DNA of 64,000 nt from Oscillospiraceae bacterium. Lineage in GTDB: Bacteria > Bacillota > Clostridia > Oscillospirales > Oscillospiraceae. The notes below the pieces were generated by a model that was given only the letters and a program-made list of their open reading frames with translations, searched no databases and was not told the DNA's origin. The position numbers and the translations under genes are program-made. Of the stretch, positions 51,259 to 60,314 are shown in pieces (within the stretch, counting starts at the first letter, position 1; every line of letters begins with the position of its first letter). The stretch is from NCBI GenBank assembly GCA_024697625.1, contig JAILFJ010000034.1, positions 1-64,000 of the forward strand, given 5' to 3'.

Positions 51259-54207
51259 TCAGTCCCGAGGCCGGCCGGTACCGAACCGCTCGCGGAGCCG
51301 GCCGACGGTCAGCTCCGGATCCAGACAGAGCTCCTCCAGAAGCGAGGCATACAGCCTGAGAAAAGCCCGCATCCGGTCTGGTGAATACAGATCCCTGTTA
51401 AAGTACAGCTCCAGCTCAACGCCGTCTGCGCCTTCCCACACATCCAGCTCGAGCGCTTCCTCCGCCTCCGCGTCCCCGCTCTCCAGCTGACGGAAGGCAA
51501 AGAGCAGGGGTTCATCGCTCAGGCTGCTCAGGTAATTCTGATGGACGAAACAGAGCGCCGGGGCCGTGAGCCCCTCCGCTCCCAGTCCGGCGGGCTCATC
51601 GATGCTCCCATCCGGGAAGAACAGCCCGGATGCGCCTATCCCCCTGTCCCGCTGCCTTGCGGTCTCTCTGCAGAATGCTGCGGCGGGCATGTCGTCCGGA
51701 AGATCCTGACACAGGATCAGATCCTGCAGCATCAATCCGACGCGCCGCATGCTCTCCCGGTCTCTTCGGCCGTTCCAGGTCCAGGTGATCAGAACACGCC
51801 CGGCATGCCGGTAAAGGCCGAGCGTCAGAACCGCGAGCGCAGTGTACAGGGCGCTGACACTGACGCCGCAGCGTTTCGCAAGCAGGCTGACCTCCTTCGG
51901 AGCCGTCCTGAGAACCTGCTGTACCGCCGTGGCTTTGCCCGCCTCCGCCGCTGCGGCTCTGTCCGGCTCCGGCACTGCGACAAAATCCAGACCGCGGAGA
52001 AGAGCTTCCAGATACTCCTGCGTTCGGCGGGCTGCTCCGATGGCAGATACAGACGTGTGGGAGAGGAGAAAGGCCGGGTAGTCGTCCGGCTCAGGCAGCT
52101 CTCCTCTGTAGGCGGAAAGAATGTCCCGGATCAGAACGACAAGGGATTCCCCATCGCAGATGCTGTGGTGCGCGTTGAGCCAGAGGACGCAGCCACGCTC
52201 GGTCACAGACAGCCGGGCACGAAACAGGGGACTTCCGTCGGCGGAAAAAGGCGCGAGAAAGGACGCCTCCTCGGACCTGAGCGCAGCGTAATCCTGACAG
52301 ACCGGCACAACGGGCGCCGGCATTCCGCCCGAGAACACCTGCACGGGTTGGCCATCCTTCAGCAGGATGCCGGTGGAGAGCGCACTGTGGGCCCGGACAG
52401 CCTGTTCGACTGCGCGGGCAAGTCGGCCGGGATCGGTTCCGGGCCTGAACAGTAGTTCGCCGGCAACGTTTCTTGCGACAAGGCTCAGCCCTTTCGGAGC
52501 GCGGCGGACATAGAGCATCTGATACGGCAGGAGAGGCAGCGGCCGGCATTCCGCGGTCTGCGGCTGTACGGCAGCCTGGAGCGCCCGGAGTTCGGCTGCC
52601 ATCCGCCGCACCGTGCGGCACCGGTAAATACAGGCGATGTCGAGCCCAGGCAGCTCCGATTCCATCAGCAGCCGCATGGCCGTGAGGGAATCTCCGCCCA
52701 GCTCAAAAAAATCATCGTTGACGCCGGGGTCCTGCCCGTCAAGCTCCAGCGCTTTTGCCACTGCGCGGCACAGTGCCGCCTCGACCGGGCCTTCCGGCGC
52801 GACATAGGGGGCGGACAGGGCGTCCGGAAGGCTCAGACGGTCATAATCCAGCTTTCCGGCGGAGCTGAGAGGCAGAGCCGGCAGCTTCACGAAGACGGAC
52901 GGGATCATATAGGTCGGGAGGTATGCCTTCAGCCGCTCGCTGAGCACTGCGGCATCCGCACTCAGCTCCGTACCTGCGTAGAACAGACAGAGACAGTTCC
53001 TGCCGTGGAGGGAGAAGGGTTTTGCCGCAGCCTGTGAAACGGGAAAGGCTTTTTTGAAGGCCGACTCGACCTCTGCCGGATCGACGCGATTGCCATTGAG
53101 GTTAATCATCCTGTCCGTGCGGCCCAGTATGGTATAACAGCCGTCCGCATCCTGCCGCGCGAGATCACCGCTGACGAACCAGCGCTTTCCCCTGAGGAAT
53201 ACGAACGGGGTCTGTTCCCGGTCGGAGACATAACCGCGGAAGAAGGGAAGGGCCGCGCAGAGGATCCCTTCGCGGTCGGTCTCCTCACCGGTTTCCGTGA
53301 TGAGGATGGCCTCGGTACCGGGAATCGGTCGGCCGACCGGCGTGTTGTCCATGGCGTGACCGAAGCGATAAAGGCATGCCGGGTGCCCGAACTCACTGGG
53401 GCCGTAGATGTTCATGGAATCACAGCGGTCGCTGCTCACCTGCGAAACAATCTCGCCCCCGACGAAGACGACACGGAGCGAAAGCCCGTCCTGCCGCTGC
53501 AGGACACGGGCAAGGGCAGGCGGCACGAAAGTGGCGGTGATGCCGCGTTTTTTCAGATAGCCGAGCAGGGCAGCCGGATCCCGTGTCATCTCCGGCGAGA
53601 GTACATGGATCGTGCCGCCGTCCTGCAGAAGCCCTACCGTGATATAGACGCCGCCGACGAAAACCTCCGGGATGATATGCCCGAACTGTGTGGGCATGTA
53701 AGGGTCGAGCATCCCGTGCGTGCCGGCGGAGATGCGCTCATAGATGCCGTACTCCTGCATGGCACCCTTCGGGGTACCGGTGCTGCCGGAGGTGTAGATG
53801 ATGAAGGCCAGATCGTGCGGTGCGCTGTCGGCCCACGCAGATTCGTCAAGGGCTTCAAAGCGCATGGCCTCCTGCCATCTGTCCACGGTGAACTCCAGGG
53901 CGCAGCGGCATTCCCGGACGGCATACCGGACGCGCTCCGTGCCCATGCTGTCCGCGAGACTGACCCAGGCCGCACCGGCCTTCATCATGGCAATGCGGGC
54001 GGCGATATGCTCCATGCCTTTCGGAAGCAGCAGCGCGACCACATCCTCAAGTCCGATCCCTCGGGTTTTCAGATAGGAGGCCACCCGGCCGGAGAGCTCG
54101 TTCAGGCTGCGGTAATCGGTGGTGCGCGCCCCATCGCGGTCAACGATGGCCGGACGTTCCGGAAAGCGCTGACAGGCGTCAGAGATCTGTTTTAAAAAAG
54201 CGATCAT
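51259..54207 (-). CDS. Single-module nonribosomal peptide synthetase (A-T-C)
   Basis: 982 residues from ATG 54207 (gggagag upstream). The adenylation domain spans about 1-465: IIYTSGSTGTPKGAM (A3), NIYGPSE (A5), VSGDLARQDADG (A7), GRTDRMINLNGNRVDPAEVE (A8), LPTYMIP and AGKLDYDRL (A10 Lys). The carrier domain is about 475-560 with FFELGGDSLTAM (phosphopantetheine Ser), and the condensation domain about 565-980 with intact AHHSICDG (HHxxxDG). The core A4 motif reads FGHIIPEVF where amino-acid-activating domains have FDxS; the Asp that holds the substrate amino group is Gly, so the substrate may not be a normal alpha-amino acid. There is no thioesterase or reductase, so release would occur by the C domain or in trans. 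Confidence 0.9.
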   Translation of the reverse strand: MIAFLKQISDACQRFPERPAIVDRDGARTTDYRSLNELSGRVASYLKTRGIGLEDVVALLLPKGMEHIAARIAMMKAGAAWVSLADSMGTERVRYAVRECRCALEFTVDRWQEAMRFEALDESAWADSAPHDLAFIIYTSGSTGTPKGAMQEYGIYERISAGTHGMLDPYMPTQFGHIIPEVFVGGVYITVGLLQDGGTIHVLSPEMTRDPAALLGYLKKRGITATFVPPALARVLQRQDGLSLRVVFVGGEIVSQVSSDRCDSMNIYGPSEFGHPACLYRFGHAMDNTPVGRPIPGTEAILITETGEETDREGILCAALPFFRGYVSDREQTPFVFLRGKRWFVSGDLARQDADGCYTILGRTDRMINLNGNRVDPAEVESAFKKAFPVSQAAAKPFSLHGRNCLCLFYAGTELSADAAVLSERLKAYLPTYMIPSVFVKLPALPLSSAGKLDYDRLSLPDALSAPYVAPEGPVEAALCRAVAKALELDGQDPGVNDDFFELGGDSLTAMRLLMESELPGLDIACIYRCRTVRRMAAELRALQAAVQPQTAECRPLPLLPYQMLYVRRAPKGLSLVARNVAGELLFRPGTDPGRLARAVEQAVRAHSALSTGILLKDGQPVQVFSGGMPAPVVPVCQDYAALRSEEASFLAPFSADGSPLFRARLSVTERGCVLWLNAHHSICDGESLVVLIRDILSAYRGELPEPDDYPAFLLSHTSVSAIGAARRTQEYLEALLRGLDFVAVPEPDRAAAAEAGKATAVQQVLRTAPKEVSLLAKRCGVSVSALYTALAVLTLGLYRHAGRVLITWTWNGRRDRESMRRVGLMLQDLILCQDLPDDMPAAAFCRETARQRDRGIGASGLFFPDGSIDEPAGLGAEGLTAPALCFVHQNYLSSLSDEPLLFAFRQLESGDAEAEEALELDVWEGADGVELELYFNRDLYSPDRMRAFLRLYASLLEELCLDPELTVGRLRERFGTGRPRD

Positions 54208-54300
54208 GTGTCTTCTCTCCCGTCTTCTGCCTGCACACTCCAAATGTGCCGGAAGCCGTCATTCTGTGCGCTCGCGCGGTCTCAGGGCGGCGATGTGGCC

Positions 54301-54306
54301 ATTATA
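54301..54306 (-). promoter_or_regulatory. -10 element of the NRPS promoter
   Basis: On the minus strand TATAAT preceded by ATGC (extended -10 TGn), about 94 bp before the NRPS start. The -35 region is poor (TTTAAA). Confidence 0.6.
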
Positions 54307-54481
54307 GCATAAGCTGATTCTTTTTTAAAGAAAAACAATCAGCCTGTCCGCAGCCGAGGATGAGCAGGCGGGCTGCGGGCAGAAAGGCAGGAGCTTCCGC
54401 CTCCTGCGGAAACTGCACACCGGTCTCTCAGACAGTCCCTTCGGCCCCGGAGCCATTCCTGGCATAACAATGGATATCTGC

Positions 54482-54510
54482 TTGAAATCATGCGGCAATC
54501 ATAGTACAAT
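54482..54510 (+). promoter_or_regulatory. Promoter of the hybrid histidine kinase operon
   Basis: TTGAAA, 17-bp spacer, TACAAT, 126 bp upstream of the kinase start. The 428-bp NRPS/kinase gap otherwise holds the NRPS promoter, a CAGGAG/CTCCTG inverted repeat near 54390-54410 and the hairpin at 54565. Confidence 0.7.
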
Positions 54511-54564
54511 TGCACTGCGCGAGAAGGAAAAGACACATACAGAAAAGGGCAGACCCGCTCTGCA

Positions 54565-54587
54565 GCTCAGGGACTGTTTCCCTGAGC
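54565..54587 (+). other. Hairpin in the kinase 5' leader
   Basis: GCTCAGGGA-CTGTT-TCCCTGAGC, a 9-bp perfect stem in the untranslated leader, not followed by a T tract. It may stabilise or regulate the mRNA. Confidence 0.55.
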
Positions 54588-54635
54588 CCCTTGAAATGAC
54601 GTCCCATGAAGTATAAAAGGGCGGAAGGAGAACAG

Positions 54636-57600
54636 ATGATACCTTTCTTTGATAAACACGGCAGTGTTCCACTGCGCCGGCTGGTTTCACTCATTATAGC
54701 GATGCTCCTGATGAGCGGGATCCTGTCCGTCACGGCCTGTGCTGAGTCCGATAAGAGTACCGTCCGGGTAGGTTATTATGAAAACGAACTCTTTCAGGAG
54801 GGTGCGGAGGAGGGCGCGGCCAAGACAGGCTATGCCTACGAATACTACCGCAAGCTCTCCGAATACACCGGCTGGAGATACGAATATATCTACGGCAACT
54901 TTGGCGAACTCTACCAGATGCTGCTGGACGGAGAGATTGATCTGCTGGCAGGCCTGGCCTGGAGAGAAGACCGCGCAGGGCAGATCGGCTATCCGACTGC
55001 CGTGATGGGCAGCGAGATCTATTATCTTGTGAAGCATGAGGAGAACCCGGACATCACAGCGGATCCGACAACGCTGAACGGATGCAGGATCGGCGTGCTG
55101 GAGAGCGCCATGGTCGACACGCTGAGACAGTATCTGGAAGACCGTCAGGTGAGTGCAGAGATCGTTGCCTTCAAAGACTACACAGAGCTGTTCCGGGCCT
55201 TTGACGCTCATACCATCGAAGTACTGGCAGCCGAAAGCGACGGAGCCCATGCCAGGGAGCACGCAGAGGTGCTGGGGGGATTCGGCTCATCGGACTACTA
55301 TCTGTGCGTCAATATCCGACGTCCGGAGCTTCTGGATACACTGAATACCGCACAGACGCGGCTCGCCGCAGAGGAGCCCAATTATCTGAATCTGCTCCGC
55401 GCCAAATACTTTTCCACCAGTGTTACGGCCAGGGCTTTTTCGCAGGCGGAGCGGGAATGGATGAACACACACACAGCGCTCCATGTGGGGTACCTGGACC
55501 GCTATCTGCCCTACAGTGATACGGATGCCGGGGGAGAAGCGACCGGCATTGTCAGGGACATCATTCCGGCGATCCTTCAGACTTTGGAAATGCAGAATAT
55601 CAGTGTCACATACACCGGATACAGGAGCTACGACGACATGATCTCCGGAATCGCCGCCGGTGAAATCGATGCGGCCTTTCCTGTGGGCGGCGGACTGTAT
55701 TACGCCGAGGAAAACGGGATCTATCAGTCCAACGCAGTTTCCTCCTCTCCGGCGGAGCTGGTCTATAAAGGCGAATTCAGCGAAAAAACGACAGAACATT
55801 TTGCGGTCAACGAAAACAACCGGATGCAGTATTACTTCGTACGGACGAATTATCCCGATGCGGAGATCACGTTTTATCCCTCCAGTGAAGAATGCCTGGA
55901 CGCCGTGCTTGCCGGAAAAGCCGGGTGCATGACGCTGAACGGACTGCGGGCCAATGACATTCTGCGCAACAGGCGATACGAGGACCTGTCCCTGCGCCAG
56001 ACCAGCTACAATGACGCCAGATGCTTCGGCGTGGAGATCGGCAACGAGGGTCTGCTGAAGCTCCTGAACCGGGGAATCAATATTCTGGGCGGCGACTACG
56101 CACAGAACATCTCCTACCGCTATACCGGCGGCCTGTATACCTACGACTTCACGGATGCGCTTATGGATCACATGGCGCTGGTCGGCACGGTCCTCCTGGT
56201 TGCGGCGCTGGTCGTTTTTCTGCTTGTACGGGATGTGAGGCGTACCCGGAGAGAGGTCAGGGAAAAAGAAGCGGCACGCATTGAGCTGGAAGAGAAAAAC
56301 AGAGAGCTCGCCCAAAGCCAGAAAGCCCTGTCTGACGCACTGGTCGCTGCGGAGCACGCCAACCATGCCAAGACCGCCTTCCTGAACAATATGTCCCATG
56401 ATATCCGCACCCCGATGAATGCCATCGTGGGCTTTACGGCGCTGGCGGCATCCCATATTGACAACAGGGAACAGGTGCAGGATTATCTCGGCAAAATCTC
56501 CGTGTCCAGCCAGCACCTGCTGTCCCTGATCAATGACGTACTTGACATGAGCCGGATCGAAAGCGGCAAGGTCACCATTGAGGAGAAGGATGTGCATCTG
56601 CCGGACGTGATCCATGACCTGCGGACTATTATTCAGTCGAGCATTGACTCCAAACAGATGGAGCTTTTCATCGACACCCAGGATGTCGTGCACGAGGAGA
56701 TCGTCACGGACAAGCTCCGGCTGAATCAGATCCTGCTGAACATCCTGTCCAATGCCATCAAGTTCACCCCTGCGGGCGGTACGATCAGCTTTCGCGTCAT
56801 CGAGAAACCCTCGCCTGCTGAGAAGCTTGCAAACTTTGAGTTTCGCATCAGGGACAACGGAATCGGCATGAGCGAGGAGTTCCAGAAGACGATTTTTGAA
56901 GCCTTTACCCGTGAAAAGACCAGCACGGTCAGCGGCATACAGGGGACCGGCCTCGGCATGGCGATTACGAAGAATATCGTCGACATGATGGGCGGCGTGA
57001 TCACCGTACATTCCACGGAAGGCAAGGGCAGCGAGTTTATCGTGGAACTCCCGTGCAGAATCAGCAGCGTATCCACAAAGTCTGAGCCGCTGCCGGAGCT
57101 GAAGGGACTGCGCGCGCTTGTGGCGGACGACGATACCCATACCTGCCTCTCCGTATGCTCGATGCTCCGCCAGATCGGCATGCGGCCCGACTGGACAAAC
57201 CGCGGAAAGGAAGCGGTGATCCGGGCCAGGGAGGCGGTTGAACAGGCGGATGAATTCCAGGTCTATATTATAGACTGGCTGATGCCGGATCTGAACGGGA
57301 TCGAAACCGTGCGGAGAATCCGTAAGGTGATCGGCAACAGCGTTCCGATCATCATCCTGACCGCATACGACTGGGCCGACATCGAGGAAGAGGCCAGAGA
57401 GGCGGGGGTAACCGCCTTCTGCTCGAAACCGCTGTTCATGTCGGGACTCAGAAATGTGCTGGCCCAGCCGTTTACGGCATCGAAGGACAGGCAGCCGGAG
57501 CCGTCGGAAGAGACCCCGGATTTCAGCGGCAAACGCGTGCTGCTGGCAGAGGATAACGCGATGAACCAGATGATCGCAGAGAATATCCTGAGCAGTGTCG

Positions 57601-57905
57601 GATTTGCCGTTGAGATCGCCTGTGACGGCACGGAGGCTGTGGAAAAAGTGAAATCCGCGCCTGCCGGGTATTATGACCTGATCCTGATGGATATTCAGAT
57701 GCCGAAAATGGACGGCCATGAAGCGGCGAAACAGATCCGGGCTCTTGAGGACAGACAGAAGGCCGGTATTCCCATTGTGGCCGTGACCGCAAACGCTTTT
57801 GAAGAAGACCGGAAAGCCGCGCTGGAGACGGGAATGAACGGACATCTGGCAAAACCGTATGACATTCCCACCATCATGGCAACACTGCAGACGCTGCTGA
57901 AGTGA
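54636..57905 (+). CDS. Hybrid sensor histidine kinase with two periplasmic-binding domains and two receivers
   Basis: 1089 residues from ATG 54636 (ggaaggag 5 bp upstream; track start 54606 has none). A signal peptide (LVSLIIAMLLMSGILSVTA) is followed by two tandem SBP_bac_3 solute-binding domains (about 40-265, 275-505), one TM (about 512-532), a coiled linker, HisKA (FLNNMSHDIRTPMNA, phospho-His), HATPase (LLNILSNAIKFTP; GTGLGMAITKNIV), REC1 (about 825-942, Asp in YIIDWLMPDLNG) and REC2 (about 967-1085, ILMDIQMPKMDG). It would sense extracellular small molecules such as amino acids. No DNA-binding output domain or separate regulator is adjacent. Confidence 0.9.
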   Translation: MIPFFDKHGSVPLRRLVSLIIAMLLMSGILSVTACAESDKSTVRVGYYENELFQEGAEEGAAKTGYAYEYYRKLSEYTGWRYEYIYGNFGELYQMLLDGEIDLLAGLAWREDRAGQIGYPTAVMGSEIYYLVKHEENPDITADPTTLNGCRIGVLESAMVDTLRQYLEDRQVSAEIVAFKDYTELFRAFDAHTIEVLAAESDGAHAREHAEVLGGFGSSDYYLCVNIRRPELLDTLNTAQTRLAAEEPNYLNLLRAKYFSTSVTARAFSQAEREWMNTHTALHVGYLDRYLPYSDTDAGGEATGIVRDIIPAILQTLEMQNISVTYTGYRSYDDMISGIAAGEIDAAFPVGGGLYYAEENGIYQSNAVSSSPAELVYKGEFSEKTTEHFAVNENNRMQYYFVRTNYPDAEITFYPSSEECLDAVLAGKAGCMTLNGLRANDILRNRRYEDLSLRQTSYNDARCFGVEIGNEGLLKLLNRGINILGGDYAQNISYRYTGGLYTYDFTDALMDHMALVGTVLLVAALVVFLLVRDVRRTRREVREKEAARIELEEKNRELAQSQKALSDALVAAEHANHAKTAFLNNMSHDIRTPMNAIVGFTALAASHIDNREQVQDYLGKISVSSQHLLSLINDVLDMSRIESGKVTIEEKDVHLPDVIHDLRTIIQSSIDSKQMELFIDTQDVVHEEIVTDKLRLNQILLNILSNAIKFTPAGGTISFRVIEKPSPAEKLANFEFRIRDNGIGMSEEFQKTIFEAFTREKTSTVSGIQGTGLGMAITKNIVDMMGGVITVHSTEGKGSEFIVELPCRISSVSTKSEPLPELKGLRALVADDDTHTCLSVCSMLRQIGMRPDWTNRGKEAVIRAREAVEQADEFQVYIIDWLMPDLNGIETVRRIRKVIGNSVPIIILTAYDWADIEEEAREAGVTAFCSKPLFMSGLRNVLAQPFTASKDRQPEPSEETPDFSGKRVLLAEDNAMNQMIAENILSSVGFAVEIACDGTEAVEKVKSAPAGYYDLILMDIQMPKMDGHEAAKQIRALEDRQKAGIPIVAVTANAFEEDRKAALETGMNGHLAKPYDIPTIMATLQTLLK

Positions 57906-58894
57906 GAGGTCCGCCGAATTTTGAAACGATCAGGGGACTTACAAACTGGCGTCTCACCATACGCCGGGGAGACAGCGGTATCAGCATCCTGCGGGCCCTG
58001 ACCTGCGATCGGGAGGCCATCCTGCCGGACGAACTGTTCGGACAGCCGGTGACAGAGCTGAAGGATCATGCGCTCGCTGCGGGCGCGGCACCCGTGGAAG
58101 GGGAAGAAGTACATATTCTCGGCGGGGCGGAGACAGACGACTGGGACAACCGGAATATTACGGAGCTGAGCCTACCGCGCCCGGTTCAGCAGATCGGCAG
58201 CTATGCCTTTATGAATCTCCAGTCCATGGAGACACTCCGCTTCTACGACGATCTGCGCTCCACCGGAAGCGCGAGCTTCATGAACTGCCGCAGCTTCTCA
58301 CGCCTGGAGCTCAGACGTACCGGCCGCCGACAGGGGCCGGCGCTGGCGCTGATCGTCCGGAGTATCCAGCAGGAACTGGAAGTGACGGTTTATGAGACAG
58401 ACGGGAATGTGCTGCGCCTCATCTTTCCGGAGTATCTTGAAAGCTACACCGAGAACAACGCCGCCCACCACTTCGAGCTCAGAATCCTGGGCGGGGGCTA
58501 TCCCTACCATGCCGTCTTCCGAGACAGGACGCTTCTGCTCGCAGACTACGACGCGCTCTGGCCCGCCTATCTCGCGCAGGAGCACGACGAGGAGAGCGCA
58601 CTGCGGCTGGCCTACAGCCGCTTTCGCTATCCGGGCGGCCTGAGTGAGAGGGCAGGGAAGCGGTATGCGGACTATCTCCGCGCGAACATGGACCGGGCGC
58701 TGTCCGCCGCCCTGCGGGAAAAGGACATGCAGGGGCTGAGACTGCTGCTGGAGCTCGGAGACCCTGCAGCGGAGACCCTGGACGGGGCGCTCGCGGAGTC
58801 CCGCAGGCTGCAGATGACCGAGGCCACAGCCATCCTGCTGGAAAAGCGCCATGTGCGCCCTGTCGCAGGCAGAATGAGAAGCTTCGACCTGTGA
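57902..58894 (+). CDS. LRR/ankyrin-like protein of a MoxR-VWA cluster
   Basis: 330 residues; GTG start overlapping the kinase stop by 4 bp. A BspA-type LRR fragment (ITELSLPRPVQQIGSYAFMNLQSMETLRFYDDL) is followed by a mixed domain (LRLIFPEYLESYTENNAAHHFELRILGGGYPYHAVFRDR). The C-terminal helical part (DYLRANMDRALSAALREKDMQGLRLLLELG) looks like ankyrin-type helices. There is no signal peptide, so it is probably cytosolic. It precedes the VWA and MoxR genes and is likely their adaptor or substrate receptor. No named family recognised. Confidence 0.72.
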   Translation: MRGPPNFETIRGLTNWRLTIRRGDSGISILRALTCDREAILPDELFGQPVTELKDHALAAGAAPVEGEEVHILGGAETDDWDNRNITELSLPRPVQQIGSYAFMNLQSMETLRFYDDLRSTGSASFMNCRSFSRLELRRTGRRQGPALALIVRSIQQELEVTVYETDGNVLRLIFPEYLESYTENNAAHHFELRILGGGYPYHAVFRDRTLLLADYDALWPAYLAQEHDEESALRLAYSRFRYPGGLSERAGKRYADYLRANMDRALSAALREKDMQGLRLLLELGDPAAETLDGALAESRRLQMTEATAILLEKRHVRPVAGRMRSFDL

Positions 58895-58946
58895 AACGGG
58901 TGCAGCGCCGCCGTGAAGAGAGCAAGGGAGTGCAGAGAACAGGGGC

Positions 58947-60305
58947 ATGAACAACGACAAAAACCTTTCGTCGGTCGGGCAGGATATACTGCTGTCGGGC
59001 CGGACGCAGCTCTGCATGGTGATGCCCTATCTGAGCGGAGAACTGTGTGCTCTGGTCCCGGCACCGGGGGATGAGATCACGGTAAGCGCCGCCACAGACG
59101 GAGAAACGCTCTATTACAACGCCTCCTTCCTGGCATCAGGCTTCCTGAGAAGTGAGCGCTTTTCGCCGCGGCTTACAATGCATATGATGCTTCACTGTCT
59201 GTTTCGCAATCTGGCGAAGCGCCGGGGCCGGGACACCGCGCTCTGGGATCTGGCCTGCGATGCTGCGGTGGAGAGCGTCATCGATTCGCTTCCGTATACC
59301 TGCCTGCACCAGCGCACTGCCCCTGCCCGGGATCTGTTTCTTGCGGAATGCCGCCGCGAGATGAAGGTCCTGAACGCCGAGAGCATCTACCGCAAGCTCC
59401 TCCGGGACCGCCTGCCTGCCTACCGGATTGCGAATCTCCAGCGCCTGTTTGTCATGGATGACCACGGTCTCTGGGATCTGGAGGATAAACAGGAGCGGGA
59501 GCGCAGCGAGCGGCAGGATCAGCGCTGGCAGGACGCGGCATCCCGCTCAAAGACGGCAATGGACAGTCTGGTATCCGACCGGGGGACGGGCGGTGAGAAT
59601 CTCACGGAACAGCTCGCCGTCGCAGCCAGGGACGACGTGGATTACCGTAAATTCCTGCGGCGCTTCGCCGCTCCGCGCGAGATTCTGCGTGCGGACCCGA
59701 ATGCCTTTGACTATATCTATTACACCTACGGTCTGCAGCGTTACGGCAACATGCCGCTCATCGAAGCGCCGGAAACCCGGGAGGAAAAACGCATTGAGGA
59801 TTTTGTCATCGCCATCGACACGTCCATGTCCACCTCCGGCGCCCTGGTGAGACAGTTTCTGGCCAGCACCTACGCCATCCTGCGCTCTGCCGACACCTTC
59901 ACCCGCAAGCTGAACATCCATATCCTGCAGTGCGACGACCGGCTGCGCTCAGACCGGAAAATCACGAGCCTGGAGGAACTGCGGCGCTATATGGAGGACC
60001 TGACCCTGTCAGGCGGCAGCGCCACGGATTTCCGCCCGGTGTTTGAGCATGTGGATGCTCTGCTCGCTTCGGGAAGCTTCAGCAGCCTGAGAGGCCTTTT
60101 ATACTTCACGGACGGGATGGGGATCTATCCGACGAAGCGTCCGGACTACGAAACGGCGTTCATCCTGCTGGAGGAACCGCCCCTCTCTGTCAGAATCCCG
60201 TCATGGGCCATCCGCATCATGCCGTCTCTGCCATGGAAAAAGCCGCATAAGAGCTTTGACGACTTCTGGCAGGAAGAGATCCTGCAGGAACTGCCCGAAC
60301 TGTGA
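58947..60305 (+). CDS. VWA-like/DUF2201 putative metallopeptidase-derived protein
   Basis: 452 residues. The N-terminal half matches the DUF2201 metallopeptidase-like domain, but the zinc motif HExxH appears as HMMLH (RLTMHMMLHCLF), so catalytic Glu is lost; DLACDAAVESVID is the downstream helix. The C-terminal half is a von Willebrand A domain with a MIDAS-type DTSMSTSG and LLYFTDGMG. Such proteins pair with MoxR AAA+ ATPases, which follow here 9 bp downstream, to act on partner proteins in a chaperone-like way. Confidence 0.83.
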   Translation: MNNDKNLSSVGQDILLSGRTQLCMVMPYLSGELCALVPAPGDEITVSAATDGETLYYNASFLASGFLRSERFSPRLTMHMMLHCLFRNLAKRRGRDTALWDLACDAAVESVIDSLPYTCLHQRTAPARDLFLAECRREMKVLNAESIYRKLLRDRLPAYRIANLQRLFVMDDHGLWDLEDKQERERSERQDQRWQDAASRSKTAMDSLVSDRGTGGENLTEQLAVAARDDVDYRKFLRRFAAPREILRADPNAFDYIYYTYGLQRYGNMPLIEAPETREEKRIEDFVIAIDTSMSTSGALVRQFLASTYAILRSADTFTRKLNIHILQCDDRLRSDRKITSLEELRRYMEDLTLSGGSATDFRPVFEHVDALLASGSFSSLRGLLYFTDGMGIYPTKRPDYETAFILLEEPPLSVRIPSWAIRIMPSLPWKKPHKSFDDFWQEEILQELPEL

Positions 60306-60314
60306 GGTACCGAC

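Noticed and set aside
55287-57845. 852-codon open frame on the minus strand
   Set aside because: Antisense shadow of the hybrid histidine kinase, which has full domain content on the plus strand.
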